From: Leptospira gomenensis
GTDB taxonomy: Bacteria; Spirochaetota; Leptospiria; Leptospirales; Leptospiraceae
DNA length: 64,000 bases
Direction: 5' to 3'
NCBI RefSeq assembly: GCF_004770155.1
Contig: NZ_RQFA01000008.1
Coordinates: forward strand, 1-64,000
Shown here piece by piece: positions 60,001 to 64,000 of this stretch; the stretch's first letter is position 1; each line of letters begins with the position of its first letter. Position numbers and translations under genes: made by a program. Under the pieces are notes generated by a model, which saw only the letters and a program-made list of their open reading frames with translations, was not told the DNA's origin and did no database searches.

Positions 60001-61415
60001 ATTTTATCAGTATTGAGTTTCTTTTATTTTTTCTAATCTTTTATCTGATTTATTGGAATATTCCGGAAAAAAGTAGAAAGTATCTTTTGATCGGCGGGTC
60101 CGCCGTTTTTTATTCCTTCTTCAGCTTCAATTTTCTGATTCATTTGATCGCGGTTGTAGTCGCCAACTGGGCGTTATACGCTTACTTCCGCGAAAAAAGC
60201 TGGTACGTAAAATCCGCGGTCGTTCTGAATCTGTTCAACCTCGGTTTATTCAAATATTTTTATTTACTCATGCAGTTTGTCGGATTCGCGTTTTCCATAC
60301 CGGCCCTCCAACAAAAAACTGCACTGGACGCAAAGTTGTCCTCTCTGTTCGGAGTGGCCGGGTTCGAAGTGCTTCTTCCAGCGACGATCAGCTATTACAC
60401 GTTTCAATTGATCTCTTTGGCGGTGGATTCCAAACGTTCCGACTTCTCCAGAGAAATCACTTTGTCCGGGATTTTCTCGTTCGTGTTCTTTTTTCCGGTG
60501 ATGATCGCCGGTCCGATCCTTCGTTACGAACAGGTTTGCGATCAGTGGGAGCGCCCGTACCTGACTCCTTCCAAGCTGACGGAAGGTCTTTGGCTATTTT
60601 TGCGGGGTCTCGTCAAAAAGGGACTTTTGTCCGCGGCGGTTCTTCCTTTGATCGCTCCGATTTTTCTTTCACCGGGAGAATATTCCGGAACGGCGCTTCT
60701 ATTGACTTGTTTTCTTTTCGCGCTCAATCTGTACTTCGATTTTTCCGGTCTGACGGACATGGCGCGCGGTTTGGGAAAATTGATGGGGTTCGATCTTCCG
60801 GAAAATTTTAAGGCTCCGTTTTTTTTCCAGAGTTTCGGAGATTTATGGAGGAGATGGCATCTAACGTTTTCCTATTGGATCCGAGACTACATCTACATTC
60901 CTTTGGGAGGTTCTCGTAAGGGAGAATGGAGGACGGCGATCAACTTTTTAATCACGTTTATGCTCGGCGGACTTTGGCACGGGGCAAGTCTGAACTTTCT
61001 TTTTTGGGGATTATTGACGGGAACGTATTTATCGTTGGAGCGTTTGTTCGAGGTTCAAAAATGGAAAGTTCTACCGGAGATTCCGTATCTCAAACCGGGG
61101 ATCCGTTATCTTTTCGTTCTACTCGTGTATTCGATTTCCTGGACTTTCTTTTTCACTCCCGATTTTAATTCCGCGGTTTCTTCGGTCGCGCGAATTCTTT
61201 CCTTTCAGGGAGGAAGATCCCTGAGCGGATTGGAAACCGGTTTTTATATGCTTTTATTCGTGATCGCTTTTCACGTCTCGGAGGAATGGCCGGAACGTTT
61301 TTCCGTGCCCGAAAAATGGAGGATCCGTCTTTTGCCCGTTTTGGGGATTTTGATTTTGTTCGTAATGGTCGGAATGAGCGCGGGTAACGCGGACTTTTTC
61401 TATTCAAGGTTTTAA
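59997..61415 (+). CDS. MBOAT family O-acyltransferase (AlgI/DltB-like)
   Basis: A 473-residue polytopic membrane acyltransferase. The catalytic His328 lies in GGLWHGASLNFLFWG, and His288 in DLWRRWHLTFSYWIRDYIYIPLGG, both diagnostic of AlgI-type enzymes that move acyl groups across the inner membrane to surface polymers. The ATG at 59997 overlaps the pseudouridine synthase stop. The DUF1574 gene follows by seven bases and probably supplies the extracytoplasmic partner, as AlgX/DltD-like proteins do. The acylated molecule is unknown. Confidence 0.92.
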   Translation: MNFISIEFLLFFLIFYLIYWNIPEKSRKYLLIGGSAVFYSFFSFNFLIHLIAVVVANWALYAYFREKSWYVKSAVVLNLFNLGLFKYFYLLMQFVGFAFSIPALQQKTALDAKLSSLFGVAGFEVLLPATISYYTFQLISLAVDSKRSDFSREITLSGIFSFVFFFPVMIAGPILRYEQVCDQWERPYLTPSKLTEGLWLFLRGLVKKGLLSAAVLPLIAPIFLSPGEYSGTALLLTCFLFALNLYFDFSGLTDMARGLGKLMGFDLPENFKAPFFFQSFGDLWRRWHLTFSYWIRDYIYIPLGGSRKGEWRTAINFLITFMLGGLWHGASLNFLFWGLLTGTYLSLERLFEVQKWKVLPEIPYLKPGIRYLFVLLVYSISWTFFFTPDFNSAVSSVARILSFQGGRSLSGLETGFYMLLFVIAFHVSEEWPERFSVPEKWRIRLLPVLGILILFVMVGMSAGNADFFYSRF

Positions 61416-61422
61416 GAATATT

Positions 61423-62463
61423 ATGAAACGATTGTATATTTATTACCCCGTTATTTTCCTTCTTTTCGTGTTTTGTCTGGATAAGATCTTTACGCTGGAA
61501 TATTTCCGTAAAAACTTCATCCAGTCGGGAAACGGCGTCTATTATACACAAAGAAGAACCCTTTTCGAGCGGATGAAAAAGGATAAGGAACTCGAAAATC
61601 GTTCCTTGGCGCTCGCTTTCGGGGATTCCAGGGCTTATCCGTATTCCGTGATCGGTTTCGAAAAGAAATTCCAAAAAGACTGGATCTTGTATAATTTTTC
61701 AGGACCTCAGGCGGTTCCCGCATACGGGTATTATTGGTTTGAAAAAATTATCGGAGAAGGTTTTAAACCGAAGATGGTCTTTTACGTGATCAGTCCCGAG
61801 GCTTTCGACGATACGAAGGGTGTTTTTTACGATCCTTTTTTGAAATACGGGGCCGACGACGAGTTTTTGATGAAACATCTGGATCGTATCTCCTTTGACG
61901 ATCGAAAAAAACTTTTCTTGGACCGCCTATTCGCCGTTCGTCGAGTGAATCCCGATTTGAAGTTATTCGCAAAACGTCTTCAGGAAGGAAAACTCAGGGA
62001 ATACGATTCCGCCCTAAATACCGATTTTATGGTGCTCAATCTTCACCGGGGAGAGCAGTTCGCCTACACTAGTTTTTTGAACGATCCGGAACGATTGGAA
62101 AAAGACGCACTTCGAATCCGGAATATTTATCTTTCCTCTTTCGAACTAGGATCTACACAGTTTTATTTCGTGGAGGAATTTCTCAAATTAGCGAAAGCGA
62201 ACGACGTCAAAGTGTATCTGATCTGGCCGAAGGTTTACGAAACCTATCGCAAACGATACGACGAACTCGGATTCGACAAAATTTGGTGGCCTAAGGTGAA
62301 GGATTTGGCGCGCAGTTATTCTGCGATTCCGGTGGATCTTAATTCCCAAACAGAATGCAAACTTTTTTACGACGCATCTCATCAGTCGATTATGTGCTTT
62401 TTGGAATCGATGAAATTGATGACGGACGATTATTACGGTACGAAAAAAATCGAAGTCCGGTAA
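61423..62463 (+). CDS. DUF1574 family protein, probable SGNH-type partner of the MBOAT enzyme
   Basis: A 346-residue protein with an N-terminal membrane anchor (YIYYPVIFLLFVFCLDKI). The segment LALAFGDSRAYPYSVIGF resembles the GDSR block of SGNH hydrolases, VFYVISPEAFDD follows, and the last block contains DASHQSI, a plausible Asp-His pair of the active site. DUF1574 is typical of Leptospira and often lies next to MBOAT genes. It begins eight bases after the MBOAT stop. Acyl transfer to a surface polymer is inferred from this pairing. Confidence 0.82.
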   Translation: MKRLYIYYPVIFLLFVFCLDKIFTLEYFRKNFIQSGNGVYYTQRRTLFERMKKDKELENRSLALAFGDSRAYPYSVIGFEKKFQKDWILYNFSGPQAVPAYGYYWFEKIIGEGFKPKMVFYVISPEAFDDTKGVFYDPFLKYGADDEFLMKHLDRISFDDRKKLFLDRLFAVRRVNPDLKLFAKRLQEGKLREYDSALNTDFMVLNLHRGEQFAYTSFLNDPERLEKDALRIRNIYLSSFELGSTQFYFVEEFLKLAKANDVKVYLIWPKVYETYRKRYDELGFDKIWWPKVKDLARSYSAIPVDLNSQTECKLFYDASHQSIMCFLESMKLMTDDYYGTKKIEVR

Positions 62464-62513
62464 AAATCGGCGCAAGCCGCCACCGAGGGCCGCCGGACAA
62501 AACTTGATTTACG

Positions 62514-62614
62514 TAGGAGTGAGAAAAAACTCCGCGGGATTTGGAAAACGAGATTTATTTCGTTTGCGAGAAACGGAAGTTGTCTCGGTTTTCGGATATT
62601 TGATCCGAGACAAC
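62514..62614. terminator. Hairpins between the DUF1574 and transaldolase genes
   Basis: GTTGTCTCGG (62579-62588) and CCGAGACAAC (62605-62614) are perfect 10-base arms around 16 bases. A smaller hairpin, GGAGT-8-ACTCC, lies at 62516-62533. The region is between two convergent genes, so bidirectional termination is possible, although no T-tract follows directly. Confidence 0.4.
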
Positions 62615-62674
62615 GGATTGATTCGAAACGAACGTATAGAAAGCGAAACCAAAGAAGGAAAACGGTTTATCCGA

Positions 62675-63325
<651 letters not shown>

Positions 63326-63533
63326 GCTCCGTATATGAATTGCTTAGAGCATCTCCGAAAAGCGAGGTTAGGGTCAATTGAATTTTAGGCGGAACGTTTC
63401 CCTTTTGAGACGACCCCTTTCGTTTTAACGACTGCGTTTTTATTTTTTACGGGAACGATCGACCATCCTCACGAAAAAAAGAAACGGTTCGCTTGAGCGC
63501 GTTTTGCCAAAGGAGCTTTTTTCATCGTAAAAA

Positions 63534-64000
63534 TTATGGAATCAGATCTCGTAAGGTTTTGATCTCTTCCGCGCTGAAAAATTCCTTGTATTCTTTTTCG
63601 ATTTGGAATTTCACCGAGGAGCTGAAATAGTCCACTCTTCTTGTGAACGGCATTTTTTTGTAGGCTTCCTTCCATTGAACGATAAATCCGCCTCGGGGAG
63701 GGGATTGTTTTTCGTCCGTCTTCTCCCAAAGAACCGCACCTCCGATTTTGTTTTCGGCCACGGCTTCCTTTTTGGGTTTTCCGTATTTTTGTTCCAGCTT
63801 TTGTTGAACGTCCTTGCCGGGTAGATAACGAAAGACAACTCCCACCGAAAACAATATTCCCGGCGCGGAATGTCCTTCCTCTTCCAACTCGGATTTGTTT
63901 TCCGCCGTCGGGTTTTGAGTTTGTCCTTTGGGTCTGGAATCGAGGACGAGTTTCGGAGTGGAATAAAAACGATACGAATAAAGGATTCCGTTTCTTCGGA
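63534..64000 (-). CDS. C-terminal part of a gene cut by the window end
   Basis: The frame is open to base 64000 and its start lies beyond the window; the visible part encodes about 154 residues. It has a beta-rich start (GILYSYRFYSTPKLVLD), an acidic linker (ENKSELEEEG) and a C-terminal part (SAEEIKTLRDLIP). No family is recognised. About 200 bases without a gene separate it from the transaldolase start; they contain an ATGCTC/GAGCAT inverted repeat near 63322-63350. Confidence 0.6.
   Translation of the reverse strand, partial: RRNGILYSYRFYSTPKLVLDSRPKGQTQNPTAENKSELEEEGHSAPGILFSVGVVFRYLPGKDVQQKLEQKYGKPKKEAVAENKIGGAVLWEKTDEKQSPPRGGFIVQWKEAYKKMPFTRRVDYFSSSVKFQIEKEYKEFFSAEEIKTLRDLIP

Overview
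The window is chromosomal DNA from a spirochaete of the genus Leptospira. The evidence is the family mix: a SpiroCoCo coiled-coil protein, DUF1564 and DUF1574 proteins, a LipL45-like FecR lipoprotein, short spirochaetal lipoboxes, LPS genes (lpxC, hldD, a lipid-phosphate methyltransferase candidate) and frequent TTG starts. The species cannot be fixed from this stretch. No rRNA, tRNA, CRISPR array, insertion sequence or prophage was seen. About 60 genes are packed in short, often overlapping operons.

Layout. 1-10.5 kb: end of a DUF1564 protein with a long low-complexity insert, a SurA-like chaperone coupled to cheX, an isoprenylcysteine-methyltransferase-like membrane enzyme, and a four-gene GldA/GldF/GldG-DUF4340 ABC transporter operon beside a STAS protein. 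10.5-16.7 kb: the giant SpiroCoCo protein, a tiny bacterial histone, methionine aminopeptidase and a DUF350 membrane protein. 16.7-20.6 kb: queG and a self-contained redox operon (small Tat-like subunit, iron-sulfur GMC dehydrogenase, TetR regulator) with a 32-bp palindrome on its promoter. 20.7-25.0 kb: a four-gene signalling cassette, namely a FixL-like PAS histidine kinase, a CheY-like receiver, an oxygen-binding-diiron-type metallo-beta-lactamase-fold protein and a class III adenylate cyclase. 25-31 kb: mutY, a UbiD decarboxylase, hldD, an ArsR regulator, an SDR enzyme and an orphan HATPase protein. 31-40 kb: recN with a LexA-type box, a TolQ/TolR pair, bamA and a UvrD/PcrA helicase. 40-50 kb: CysQ-like phosphatase, glycosyltransferase, TlpA lipoprotein, a long-chain acyl-CoA ligase with a membrane insert, ptsP, lpxC. 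50-58 kb: three tandem AIM24-family genes, small exported proteins, an unusual radical SAM enzyme, a PQQ-type sugar dehydrogenase, a FecR lipoprotein with a strong terminator and a pentanucleotide repeat. 58-64 kb: lipA, a pseudouridine synthase coupled to an MBOAT/DUF1574 acylation pair, a transaldolase-like enzyme and a gene cut by the window end.

The most notable unit is the 20.7-25.0 kb cassette. It carries two different predicted oxygen-binding modules: a PAS domain with the FixL haem His and distal Arg at the exact FixL spacing, and an ODP-type diiron fold translationally coupled to a cyclase whose substrate residues predict cAMP. Other points worth checking are the histone gene with its long leader, the TetR operator/promoter, the recN SOS box, the iron-sulfur GMC enzyme, and the Gld-like transporter in a spirochaete. 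All functional statements are from sequence motifs and family knowledge; no database search or structure prediction was run.
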